A stretch of 64,000 nt of DNA from Dendrocalamus latiflorus (lineage: Eukaryota > Streptophyta > Magnoliopsida > Poales > Poaceae), in the NCBI GenBank assembly GCA_017311315.1, contig CM029617.1, positions 4,692,681-4,756,680 of the forward strand, in the 5' to 3' direction. Shown one piece after another: positions 33,505-46,600 of the stretch. A program made the translations under genes and the position numbers. A model generated the notes under the pieces. The model was not told the DNA's origin. It ran no database searches and worked only from the letters and a program-made list of their open reading frames with translations. Positions within the stretch are counted from its first letter, which is position 1; each line of letters opens with the position of its first letter.

Positions 33505-33755
33505 GTTTTTGGACTGAAATAAATTTGCTTATGACTAAAATTACATTATAGATGATTGAAATTACACTGTAACTAATGGTGGTTTATTTGGCGTAACTAA
33601 ATTTAAAAATGAAAAAATAGGTTATAGCCCATCACAGATAATGCAAACGAATACGAAAAAAAGAACAGGCAAAAAAATTCATAAAAAAGATGAAATTTAG
33701 GAATAGTAAAAAATAAATCAGAAGCTCAGGTCCAAATGGGCGAGGCCTTGGTTGG
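33505..33755 (+). mobile_element. MITE family A, copy 5
   Basis: Forward copy with ATTACACTGTAACTAATGGT, GGCGTAACTAAATTTAAAAA and AGCCCATCACAGATAATGCA. It reads through to AAATAAATCAGAAGC before leaving the family. Confidence 0.6.
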
Positions 33756-34211
33756 ATAATGTTGTTTGGACTAACGTTGGATTTCGAAACTATCCCATCT
33801 AAACAATCATCGGGTAACGCTATTGGTGGGATTTGATCCAAGGCATCGGTTTTCAATTCATTATACAGTAGTAATGAGAATATGCTGAAATCGAAAAGGC
33901 TTTGCTTGGCGGAGTTAAATTGAAGATCCAGAACGTACATCAAGAATAGAACTATGAAGAATAATATCATAAGAAATCTAGCAACTCCATCGAACATGAA
34001 CTACCAAGTACACGGTTACCAGTGAGCCACACAACCTCCTTAGGGCACGCACGGTATTATGCCCAGACCGACCCCAAGGGCTCCCTCGAGTTGATCATAC
34101 CACCGGAGGACAGTGACCCTAATTGTGGATCGAATCAAAATCTTGGTTTGATGCTTGGCCAGTAGAAATTTATTTCCCCACGTGGAGAGAGCTAGTTGTC
34201 AGAGCTGTGCG

Positions 34212-34697
34212 GTGGTGATCGGTTCGGCTTAAAAGCTCATGATTTATAGCTAAAAATACTGTAGCAGGCTGAAAAAAACACTTTAGCTGACAGAGGCTTA
34301 TTTAGCATAATTAAATTTAAAAAATTTAAAAATATAAAAAATATGTTAGCCCATTACGTATAATACAAACAAATACAGGGAAAAAAGAACCGGCAAAAAA
34401 GCTCAACAAAAAGCCAAAAGTTCAGAAAAAGACGAAATTTAGGGGGTGTTTGGGACTGCTCTACAAACTCTGCTCCACGAATTCTACCGTGGAGCAGCTC
34501 CACAAAAAACCTAGAGTTTGTGTAGCACCCCTTTAGGTGCTCTCACAACTCCACCTTTTTTTCCTCGAACAGAGTCCGTGGAGCTGAACCTGTTTGGTTA
34601 AAAAACATAAAGCGGAGTTGAAAAACGTGGAGTGGAGCAGTCCCAAACACCCCCTTATAAATAGTGAAAAATAAGCCAGAAGTCAGAAACCGAAGCC
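34212..34697 (+). mobile_element. MITE family A, copy 6, split by a nested Tourist element
   Basis: Starts TGATCGGTTCGGCTT and ends CCGAAGCCGAATTGATCC. It is interrupted at 34442-34654 by a complete second element. Removing that element and one TTA restores the family's GACGAAATTTATAAATAGTG sequence seen in the copy at 6410. Confidence 0.78.
34442..34654. mobile_element. Nested Tourist-like MITE, 213 bp, TTA target duplication
   Basis: Perfect 20-bp terminal inverted repeats, GGGGGTGTTTGGGACTGCTC at both ends, with TTA at 34439-34441 and 34655-34657. The perfect ends suggest a young insertion. Confidence 0.93.
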
Positions 34698-34914
34698 GAA
34701 TTGATCCGGGTCAAATCGCACGAGTTCGCTCGGACGAGAGAGAGGGTGATTCTTTTTTATCTGACCAGGGGTCCCATTTATTCGGACGGAACACTGGAGA
34801 AAAGGACGCAAAGTCACTACTCACTACGTAGCCTCTTTAGTCGGATCAACGCTGTGCATGCCCCTTACGAGGTTAGTTTGTGCTTACTAGGGATCGGCCT
34901 ATTCAACCAGCCGA

Positions 34915-35113
34915 TTTATTTAATATTATAACTGATGATGTTTTATTTAGTATAACTAAATTAAAAAAATAAAAAATAAAAATAGCTTAGCCCATCACAA
35001 ACAAAACAAATGAACATGAAAAAACAAAAAAACCCCAAAAACCAAAAGGTTAAAAATATAAAATCAAGAAATAGTAAATTAAAATGCAGATTCCAAAAGA
35101 TGAAACGAGCAGG
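34915..35113 (+). mobile_element. MITE family A, copy 7 (5'-truncated)
   Basis: Lacks the left end. Retains AGTATAACTAAATTAAAAAA, TAGCTTAGCCCATCAC and the A-rich right half to GAAACGAGCAGGGCC. Confidence 0.5.
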
Positions 35114-35370
35114 GCCAGAGGGCTTATTTTGAGTGGCTTATGGCTTAAAAGCATTGTAGTTGACTGAAAAAACACTGTATTTGACGGTGGTTTATTTGGT
35201 GTAATTAAATTTAAAAATAGAAAAAATATGTTAGCCCATCACGGACAGTACAAACAAATACGGGAAAAAAGAACCGACAAAAAACTCAAAAAAACCAAAA
35301 AATAACAAAATTGTTGAATAGTAAAAAATAAATCAGAAATTAGAATCTCAAACTGAAATGAGCCGGGCGT
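35114..35370 (+). mobile_element. MITE family A, copy 8
   Basis: Forward copy directly behind copy 7: GGCTTATTTTGAGTGGCTTA, GGTGTAATTAAATTTAAAAA, GTTAGCCCATCACGGACAGT, then GAACCGACAAAAAACTC. Copies 5-8 form a cluster within 1.9 kb. Confidence 0.6.
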
Positions 35371-36771
35371 AAGATAGCGCAGATCTAAGTTTGTACAGCC
35401 AAGCATCATACCAACGTGACAAGATATGTCCTGTGTCGTTGACGCATCGATGGGGCAACCCGGTCACATGGGCTGTGTCCGCACCGGATCCCCCAGCATT
35501 CCGAGATGACGGCATCCGGTTCGTCACCCGGCGCTGCGCGAAAAGACATATCTGCCCCCCGGGGCGTCGCGAGTCGACGCGTCCACGTCAGGCTTATGTT
35601 TCAAGATTCTCGGGGCGGACTGTGACTTAGCGCTGCCGAGTCGCCCGTTTTTGCTCTGAAATTACCAACGAGCCCATCTATCTCGTCACGGCAACTCCAA
35701 ATTTCCTATTTCCGAACCCAACAGGAAAGCTTTGCCCATTTCTAAGGCAAACTTTCTCCGAGAACAATAAGTTTTTTTTAGGGATGAGGACAATAAGTTG
35801 GTTTAGACTCTGCTCCAACCAGCTTCTACTTCTGACTCATGTCTTTTAGAACATGTCAATTTCTTAATTTTGGTTTTTTCAGTTTTTTTCTTTTTTCTTA
35901 TAACTTTGCATTGTTCAAGAAATTATAACGGTGTTTTTTTAAAATTTTTTCTCAATTCTCGCTAATAGTTGGTACAGAATAATTTTAGCCGATACAATGC
36001 AATTTAACCCAGAAGCAAGTTGAAGCAGTATCTTATTGCATAAAGACTCACAAAAAATACATTTTTGAAAGCTTGATGTACAAGAAAAAACATATTAATC
36101 AGGTATATAGACTTTTGCAAAAGAGGATACATTCCGAGACTAACATCTTAAGCTTTACTTACGCCGTTGCTATCCCTAAATAAGTTTGCGTTTCAGATAT
36201 ATATAACATTTTTTTATCGTTTCTTCTATAAAATGCTCTCAGATTGGATATGATCTGATAAGATAAAGACTATAGACAGCTACATGTCCAAAATGTTAGT
36301 TTAATAAACGTTTCTCACGGCAGGTATTAAGACATTTTCTAATATTTGGTTAGGGCTGGACTATTAGAGGGTAGTTTCGACATTTGCACGGCCCCAAGAT
36401 CTGTTTAGTTGGCAGGGAAGGCTGGCGAGATACCGATGGGCTGGCGAATCACCGCCTAATTATTATGATAGAGGTTGCTAATCTCCTAACGGTGCAGTGG
36501 ACGGCGTCAGGCCTATAAAGCTAATCTTTGTCTTTTCCATTTTTTAGGAATTACGGAGGTTGCAGCTAGTGACCCAGAAGAGTGGTTGCTTTCAAAATAT
36601 CCTTAGTTATTAGCTCCGAAGATCCCATGTCCACTCTAATTTATGATATATTTTGACCTGGGAGAATAATCTACGGTAAAGCGTGATACTATAATGATTA
36701 AATGAGTAATATAGCATCAAGTGGTTCGGGAGAGGTAATGTCCCTCCAAGAGTTTTGGAGAGCAAACTAGC
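35371..36771. other. Intergenic region
   Basis: No gene. A possible decayed hAT-like MITE lies at about 35816-36012 (CTGCTCCAACCAGCTTCTAC ... AGAAGCAAGTTGAAGCAG). Confidence 0.35.
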
Positions 36772-37016
36772 GGGCTTGTTCTTTTTAGCTAAGACTTATG
36801 GCATTTGACTACAGCTTGTAGTTTTTAGATTGTTCGCGCGAAGGATTACAGAGTAATAGAAACTCACATATAATTTTTGCCGATATAAATAAAGTCGGTA
36901 CAATATGTATTACAATTAACTAGTAAACCACATCTTAAAAAGACACACCGTTTAAAAACTAGTTACTGTAAAAAAAAGTCAAAAGCAAAAGCCACAACCC
37001 GAAAAACAACAGGGCC
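36772..37016 (+). mobile_element. MITE family B, copy 5
   Basis: Ends GGGCTTGTTCTTTTTAGC and (reverse complement) GGCCCTGTTGTTTTTCGG. The interior has CCGATATAAATAAAGTCGG and ACTAGTAAACCACATCTT. No clear target duplication. Confidence 0.62.
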
Positions 37017-38586
37017 ATAGTATATTACCTCATGTTAAAGGATAGTATGTTATTGAGAACTCGGATATAGAGGGCACACCGGACACGCTTGGCTCTAATT
37101 GATTCGCAAGGGAACCAACACATGCGAACATAGTCCTCTCGCAAAATAGGTACCATAACGTCGGGTTAGATAAGACGCTAATCACACGAGAAAACCGATA
37201 TAAATGAGGTCAAGCCAGATCTAGGACATGTTCATATTGATTTTTGTTGATTATTTTTTTGCTGTAACTGATAAATAGTAGTGGATGGTAGAAGTAGCTG
37301 ATAAAAGCGGGTGATAAATTATAGTGGCTGATGAATAATGGCGTGTTATGTAAAAAAGATAGTGCAACGTAAGGCACTACAATATTTGTGATATAATAAA
37401 ATATAAGGTACGTTACAATATGTGAAAGATAAATAGTAGTGATTGATGAATAATAGTGGCTGATATAAACGGCTTATAGCAGCTAAAACGTTCATACTGT
37501 CTTTAATTTTTAAAAGTAAAAACGGTTTATAGGAGACAATATAAAAATATACCATAAATAAGATGTCTCATGAATTAGCCGCGTTATGTTTGTAAGTCGG
37601 GGGTCTACTATGGCCACGTCCATAGCCGTGTCGAGCCATTGCTAGAACTTCCTTTGGATAATTACAGTCACCGTCAGATGAAAGAAACAAAATCCAAATC
37701 GCCACTATTGTTGGAGAGCAAACACGGATGCATCGTACATTGTTCCTGTAGGCTGTAGCAAATCGACCGCGGGCAACCGTAGATGTCTTTCGCTAACAAT
37801 GGCATTCTCCAATGACCAACAAGCTAAAATCTATGAACTTCGTATCCATTGTAGATTGGTGGCAATAAACTTCAAACATTTTTTTAATGAAACAGTAAAG
37901 AATTTCAACATCTTAACCATTTACACCATACGAAACATCTAGAAAAAAAGAGATATATGGACATTCCAAAACAAATTTGACCTTGCACAATAAGTGATAT
38001 ACGACCACCGTTCCAAAATAAATCTGACCTCGCACAGCAGATGATATACAACACCCAGAGAAAGAAAATCTTCCACCACCCAGAGAAAAAAGATAGTCTT
38101 CCACTAGAGTTGATATCCTTATGTATCCTATGTTTTTCGTTACAGCTCACTGTTTGTCTTTTCTCTTTTGAGCTCGTGACATGTAATGATTTATTATGTA
38201 AGTCGATGCTGTGGCGTGATTTTGCTTGCACATTTTCAACATCTTTTTCTCTTAATTGGGATGGGAGAGCTTGTGCCATCTTCTTTTTTTTTAAAAAAAA
38301 AAAAAACCGCGGGTGTGCGGCAGCGGCGCCTGGACACGTACGGGGAACAGGGCGACTCCTCCGTTTGTCCCCCGGCGTCTAATCCAGCATTACCGTGAGG
38401 ATTAGTCCCGCATCGATTCGTTCCCCCGAAAAGCCAGCCCAGCCGAGCGAACGCACCTGACCTAGATATATCGTGCGCGGGGCCCACCACCCCTCACATG
38501 CACAAAATCGACTCGCGGGCCCCGCACCACGATCCCTCCAAAATCCCACAATATTATACCCCCATTTCGCTTGGCTCCCAGCCCGC
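37017..38586. other. Intergenic region and distal promoter of the CONSTANS-like gene
   Basis: About 37230-37555 is AT-rich with repeated CTGATAAATAGTAG/GGCTGATGAATAATGG words, possibly a decayed MITE. A T9/A14 run sits at 38284-38307. Beyond 38310 the sequence becomes GC-rich as it approaches the gene. Confidence 0.4.
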
Positions 38587-38592
38587 CACGTG
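38587..38592 (+). promoter_or_regulatory. G-box in the promoter of the CONSTANS-like gene
   Basis: CACGTG within GCCACGTGTC, about 240 bp before the start codon. A second ACGT-core site, CCACGTCA, lies at 38603-38610. Such sites are classic targets of bZIP and bHLH light or ABA regulators; the functional link here is inference. Confidence 0.5.
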
Positions 38593-38830
38593 TCCCACCA
38601 GGCCACGTCACCGTCGCCCAACCAACTCCCTACATCTACCACCCCCATCACCGGTTCACCACCACTCTCCCTCCCTCCACTGGCCCTGCGCGCTCCCACC
38701 ACCACCACAAGCACACCACACGGCCGCCATTTTATTACCAACGCACCAAGCTAAGCCAAGAAGTGAGCTCGCGCGCGGTAGTGGCGGCGCGGCTTGTGGG
38801 TGGAGGAGGAGGAGGTGAGGCGCGCGTGGT

Positions 38831-40095
38831 ATGATGGAGCTGCACAAGTACTGGGGCGTTGGGGGGCGGCGGTGCGGGACGTGCGAGGCGTCCCCCGCCG
38901 CGGTGCACTGCCGCACCTGCGGCGGCGCCTACCTCTGCACGGGGTGCGACGCGCGCCCAGCGCACTCACGGGCGGGGCACGAGCGCGTGTGGATGTGCGA
39001 GGTCTGCGAGCTGGCCCCCGCCGCCGTCACCTGCAAGGCCGACGCCGCCGTGCTCTGCGCCACCTGCGACGCAGACATCCACGACGCCAACCCGCTGGCG
39101 CGGCGCCATGCGCGCGTCCCTGTCGCGCCCATCGGGTCGGCCGCTGCTGCGGCCGCGGCCGCGGAGGCCATGCTGTTCGGCACCGGCGAGGCCGAGCCCG
39201 AGGAGAAGGCCAACCCCGCCGCGGCGGCCGAGCAGCAGCAGCACGCGCTGAACCTTAACGTGGAGGCCAAGGACGTGAAGCTGGACTACCTGTTCTCCGA
39301 CCTGGACCCGTACCTCAACGTCGAGTTCGCGCGCTTCCCCCACGCCGACAGCGTCGTCCCCAACGGCGCCGGCGCAGGCGCCCCCCTCGAGCTGGACTTC
39401 ACGTGCGGCCTTGGCGCCAAGCCGTCCTACAGCTCGTACACGGCCACCTCCCTCGCACACAGCGTTAGTTGCCTTGCCTTGAGATGAACTTCTTGCCTTG
39501 TTGGGAGGTCGTGGATCAACGTCTTGCTGAATGATTTTTACCTACTCTTTTAAAAATTTTATAGGGCTCGTCGTCGGAGGTCGGTGTTGTGCCGGAGGCC
39601 ATCTGCGGTGGCGGCGGAAGCGTCGAGCTCGATTTCACCCGGCCCAAGCCTCAAGCCTACATGCCGTACACGGCGACTCCTCCGAGCCACAGCGTAAGAG
39701 CTCGACCAAGATCCCACCTTTCTGATGCATACGTATAGTCCAACTACGCACACGTACTGATCTGGATGTGAATTTGGTTTCGTATGCAGGTGTCGTCGGT
39801 GGACGTAGGGGTGGTGCCGGAGCGGGGGGAGGGGGCGGTGGTGAGGGCGGCGGTGATGGGGGAGGGCAGGGAGGCGAGGCTGATGAGGTACCGGGACAAG
39901 AGGAAGAACCGGCGGTTCGAGAAGACCATTCGGTACGCGTCCCGGAAGGCGTACGCCGAGACGCGGCCGCGGATCAAGGGCCGCTTCGCTAAGCGGGCCA
40001 ACCACGACGCCGACGACGCGGGGGCGGAGGCGGAGGCCGCCGTGCCGTCCTCGTACATGCTCGATTTCGGCTACGGCGTCGTGCCGACCTTCTGA
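38831..40095 (+). CDS. CONSTANS-like zinc-finger transcription factor (two B-boxes, CCT domain)
   Basis: Three exons, 38831-39463, 39565-39693 and 39790-40095, with GT/AG borders and phase 0 throughout, give 355 aa. Start is ATGATG; the second Met (38834) begins MELHKYWGVGGRRC. B-box 1 uses C15/C18, C27/C30, C36/C39, H45 and H50, with one residue more than usual between C27 and C36. B-box 2 uses C56/C59, C68/D71, C76/C79, H84 and H93. The C-terminal CCT domain (about 281-324: REARLMRYRDKRKNRRFEKT, then IRYASRKAYAETRPRIKGRF) binds DNA and HAP/NF-Y partners and carries the nuclear signal. Exon 2 looks like a duplicated module: an ELDFT...YTAT...HS unit followed by VGVVPE appears twice. Family members regulate photoperiodic flowering. 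It looks closest to the grass group containing OsCOL4, but orthology is not established. Reading through intron 1 would stop after nine codons. Confidence 0.93.
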
Positions 40096-42144
<2,049 letters not shown>

Positions 42145-43651
42145 TCAGATCTTGATACCATCTCCTCCAAACCTCTTGACGTAGGCGTCAGGTTTCGTCT
42201 GCACCGGCATGGCGCCAAACGCCCCAAAGTTCATGCTGCTCTTGTCGCCCATCGACGAGTACTCCTCCACCTCGTCGTCGTCGATGTCTTCTTCCACTTC
42301 CTCTTCGTCGTCTTCGTCTTCCCCCTCTCCGTAGTACACGCTGCTCTTCTCTATCTCCATGAGATGATCCGCGTACTTGACGCTCGCTAGCCTCACCGGC
42401 CGGTCCCCCTTACGCAGCGGCGCTGCCGAGTCGCCGTCGCCGCTCAGGATGCGCACGACGGCCCGCATGTCCGGCCGCCGGTCGGGCTCGCTCTGAACGC
42501 AGAGCGCGGCGACCTCGACCACGCGCGCGAGCTGCGCGGTGTCGAACGCGCCTCGCAGGCGTGGGTCGACAAGGTCCCCAAGCCGGCCGCGCGCGATGAG
42601 CGGCTCGGCCCACTCGGTGATGGTGCGCTTGGCCCCCGACGGCAGCCGCTCGATGGGCTTCCGGCCGGAGACGAGCTCGAGGAGCAGGATGCCGAAGCTG
42701 TAGACGTCGCAGGCGCCGGAGACCTTGCCCCACATGGCGTACTCCGGCGCCAGGTACCCCAGCGTGCCCTTCACCCGGGTGGTCATGTGCGAGACCCCCT
42801 CTGGTACCAGCTTCGCGAACCCGAAGTCGGCGACGAGCGGCGCGAAGTCCGAGTCCAGCAGCACGTTGCTCGCCTTGATGTCCCGGTGGATGATGTGCGG
42901 CGTCACCTCGTGGTGCAAGTACCTGCGTGCATGGTCATCCTTAAGCATATACTGCGCCGTGAATTAAACGAAAACGAAACGACACAAGAATGGCGTATAG
43001 TACACGAGGCCCTCCGCGGAGCCGATGGCGACGTGCATGCGGCGCTTCCAGTCGAGCTGGACGTCGGCGGCAAACTGGCCGTGGAGGTGGGAGAGGAGGC
43101 TGAGATTGGGCATGTAGTCGTAGACGATCATGCGCTGCTCGGCGCTGGCGCAGTAGCCGCGGAGGCCGAGCAGGTTCTTGTGGCGCACCCGGGCCAGCAC
43201 CTCCACCTCCACCGCGAACTCCATCTCCGCCTTGGAGTTGTTGGTCGCCTTGAGCTTCTTCACCGCGATCTGTACCCATCAAAACACGCGGTGGGCTCAG
43301 TCTGCCTCTGTAGGCCGGCCCTAGACAGACCATGAACTTCACTGCGTTACCTGCAGGCCGTCGGAGGTCTTTCCCCAGTAGACGCTGCCGAAGCCGCCCT
43401 CGCCGAGCTTGTTCTTCTCGCTGAAGCCGTTCGTCGCGGCGTGGAGCTCCTTGTAGCCGAATATCCTCCACGTGCTGCTCATTGAAGCGCTCACACACCT
43501 AATTACAATGCCAGTAGAGAAATCATCTCATCTCAGTAACAAATGTCTTGCCTGCAAGTCCTGTACATGTGTGCTAGTTACGATTAACGTATAGAACGTA
43601 CCCTTGCTCGACCTTCTCAGAACCGCAGCAGGAACTCGCCACCGAGCCCAT
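42145..43651 (-). CDS. PTI1-like receptor-like cytoplasmic kinase
   Basis: Four exons on the minus strand, 43651-43602, 43489-43351, 43269-43004 and 42922-42145, join in frame to 410 aa. The tiny first exon encodes MGSVASSCCGSEKVEQG: Gly2 fits N-myristoylation, and Cys8/Cys9 fit palmitoylation, predicting plasma-membrane attachment. Kinase motifs are complete: glycine loop GEGGFG (46-51), Lys67 in AVKK, HRD (164-166), DFG (184-186) and APE (210-212). It is an RD-type Ser/Thr kinase of the group annotated as PTI1-like tyrosine-protein kinase At3g15890. There is no extracellular or transmembrane part, so it probably relays signals from a partner receptor. An unusually acidic stretch follows the kinase domain (about 350-373, almost all Glu/Asp). 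The C-terminus reads YVKRFGGDGIKI. The start is chosen by the family's conserved MGS..SCCGSEKVEQG opening. Confidence 0.93.
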
Positions 43652-46600
43652 GGAGACGCCTTGATTCAGTTCCTTCCCGAAAGCGTACAACGCAGAGCTC
43701 TCCGCGTCTCACTTAACTGGAGCGTCTAGGCCTCCAATTGGGTTGGGATGTGTGCCTTGGAGCGAACGAAGCATGAACTCTGAAGATGAGTGGGAAGTGA
43801 AAGGTACTTATCATGTTCGTACTTCAGGTACCGTCCACGGCCGGCGGAAATCTTTATGCGCCATTTGCAGTACGCTCTGGGCTGACCTGGTTTGATGCGA
43901 GAGAGAACAAACAAACGGCAGGGGTGTGGCCTCCATGTGGAAAAATGGTATTGGCCGATTGCCTGGAGAAGTCAAGCGCCAATTGCACGCCAGCAGAGGG
44001 GTGCAATTCAACTGCCGCCACAGGTGCATCAGCGAGAGGTTTACGGGCCTTCGTCGTTTCGGTCAATCAACAACAGAGTTGGAATCTGACGAAGCTGTCG
44101 TGCGTGTTTCTGCTCGGTAGCAGGCGGATTAGTCAATAGGTTGAAAGGCAAACGACGAAACTTCATCAAAGTTTTGCATGGCTTCTCCTACCTCCAAATT
44201 GAACCGATGCTCCAAATCGCCATGCTTCTAACTTGCTCACGTACCTTTGTTAGCCCCGACGACAGCGCGCCATTATCGCAGCCCACGAGGCTTTTTCGGC
44301 CTGGTTCCCGGCGTCTGCCCTGCTACTCGTCGTCCGGCTTAGCACGCGGTGGAGCATCTGCCATGCTCGCAGCTCGGCGAGCCCAGCATCCGGCCCCTTG
44401 GTGCTGATCCATTTCTTTACGTTTATTTGGGACAATCATCTCCCTTATGTTTTTTTCTCTTCTTATTTTTATTACTCTTAACATAGAATGAATTTAAACT
44501 CAAAAATTTTATACATAGATAGAGTAAATTGGGAAATACATATAGATTTTTTAAAATTTATTATGTTAATTTGATGCGCGATTGCAACAGAGGGTGATTG
44601 CACGGCATATGTTGCGCTTTTGAGAACGTGGCAATTTACCGAATCTTGTAGTATATTTTGATTTATCCCTTAACTACAGTCTTTTTTCATTCATTAGTAA
44701 TTTTGACTTGTTTGAGTAGTACTTTGATTTGTTTCCGTAAGTATATTCCTAACGAATATATTTTCCGACACAAAACAAAAACATTATATTATGAAACACG
44801 ATTCCTAAACCTATAATTCCCCCTTTCGAATTATCAGGGTGGAAATGTACCTGCGCTGTGTGCTCGACGGATGATGCACCTACCTTCTACTCTCATAACT
44901 CATCCTTCGAGACCTTCACATTTGTATTGTTTGGTTAGCTGTAGGAAGAGTAATCATGGAATGGTAAGAAAGCTCGTAATTGTACGCACTGGTGTCGCAT
45001 GTTGTGTGGACGATGAACCTCCAGGAAACTCCACTATAGGGTACTTTGGTCCAAGGTAGTCCGCTCCAGCATAGCCTGATGTCGTGTAGTCCGAGCTGTA
45101 CAGGTGGACTGTGCAGCTATCGTACGTTCGATCATACCACTAGCCACGTTGGTGTAGGTGAGGGTGATCGGCTAGTGCGTACGTGTAGTAATGAACTTCG
45201 CAATCCTAGAGTGGCATATGCCTCAGGCTGCCACCGGATGAGCATGGACGTGCAGTGCTTTATTGTCCCCACCAGGGTGAGGAAGGTCCTACTCCTACAT
45301 TAGGTTGCCTCCATGATGAATATGAAAGTAGAGTGGTGTCAGTGTGAACAGCCTGCATGAATACAATGAAACTAATGCATCATGCTGGTTGTAGAAAATT
45401 ATGAAATTGGCATACCAGAGTAGTGTACTATGTAGACGATGAATGACCGAGGCTAAGGCAATATGTTGAGGAGCTCGGACATACGGACGAAGTTACAAAT
45501 GGATGCCGGTGCGCCTCGTCGCTCCTTAGGATAAACATGTCATTAAGACGGCCGCAGTTGATGGTCCCCAATGCATGTCTAATATCATCTTACATGTTGT
45601 GGACGGATGCCAGGAGGAGTTCGAAGGTGCTCAGTACAGTACAAATACGAACTTGAAATGTTTTACCATCTCATCATGTCACGCGACACGGTGTTCATTT
45701 GGGCTAAGTGCCAACCTGTTGGTGTGCATGGTCTCTGTTGGTGGCTCTGGATGGGGCCCTGTCAATCTGCAATGTGTGCGTGGTACATACCACCACAAGT
45801 ACACGGTGGTTAGGTGGGACCCATGCGCTATAGCCACAATAGATTGGGCCCACTTGTCAGTGACTCACCTTCACTTAAACAAATTTGAAAGCATCTTTAC
45901 ATAGTAAAAGGCCCACATGTAATATATTCTGGATTTCAATTAAACACGGTGGGCCCGTGCATTAATGAAGATTAGCAAACGGCTAAGCATGCCATTAGTC
46001 TTAACTAATCATCATTTTAAAATTAACTACCGCACTACAGTTCTTCTTCTCTGCCAAGGAGAAAGCGGCGCTTGTCACCGGCGAGGAGAGGGTGGTGGCT
46101 CATGAGAATGCTCAAAATGGGATTCTCATCCCAACACGCACCTCTAGGCTTGGTTTCATGGCTCGATTTGGCCCACACATGGCAATATGATGAGCTACGA
46201 CATTTCAAACTAATTCCTCACACTGGGAGTATCTACGAACCAGGAGAAAGCTACCTGGGAGGTTGTTCGAGCTTAGGAACGGCTGAGGTAGCACGACGAT
46301 GTGTTCCGGCAGTGGTGTAAGGGTGAGCACGGCACCCGAGCTGCTCAAGCGATGGCAGCCTGAATTAATAGGTCGGGGCGAGGTGGCTGCAGTGAAGCTC
46401 TGGTTTGAAAGGATTGGTCGAAGATGTTGGAGTCAGCGGATCCCAACTTGGCCGGAATTGGAGAAAAAGAAGCCTCTAGTGAGCTACGGGCTAGTAGGGA
46501 ACAATTCCATGGAGGAGGAGAGGCAATGGGGTGTGGCGATTCTATCTGAGGCATGCTCTAGCTTTTATGGGTGGTGAAGAGACTAGGTGATGTGGGCAGC

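Noticed and set aside
42725..43335. Plus-strand ORFs across the kinase gene
   Set aside because: Antisense shadows. The complete kinase motif set is on the minus strand with valid splice sites.
44141..46577. Candidate genes among ORFs of 80-110 aa between the kinase and the solo LTR
   Set aside because: No recognisable domain, no supported splicing, and the composition is consistent with repeat DNA.
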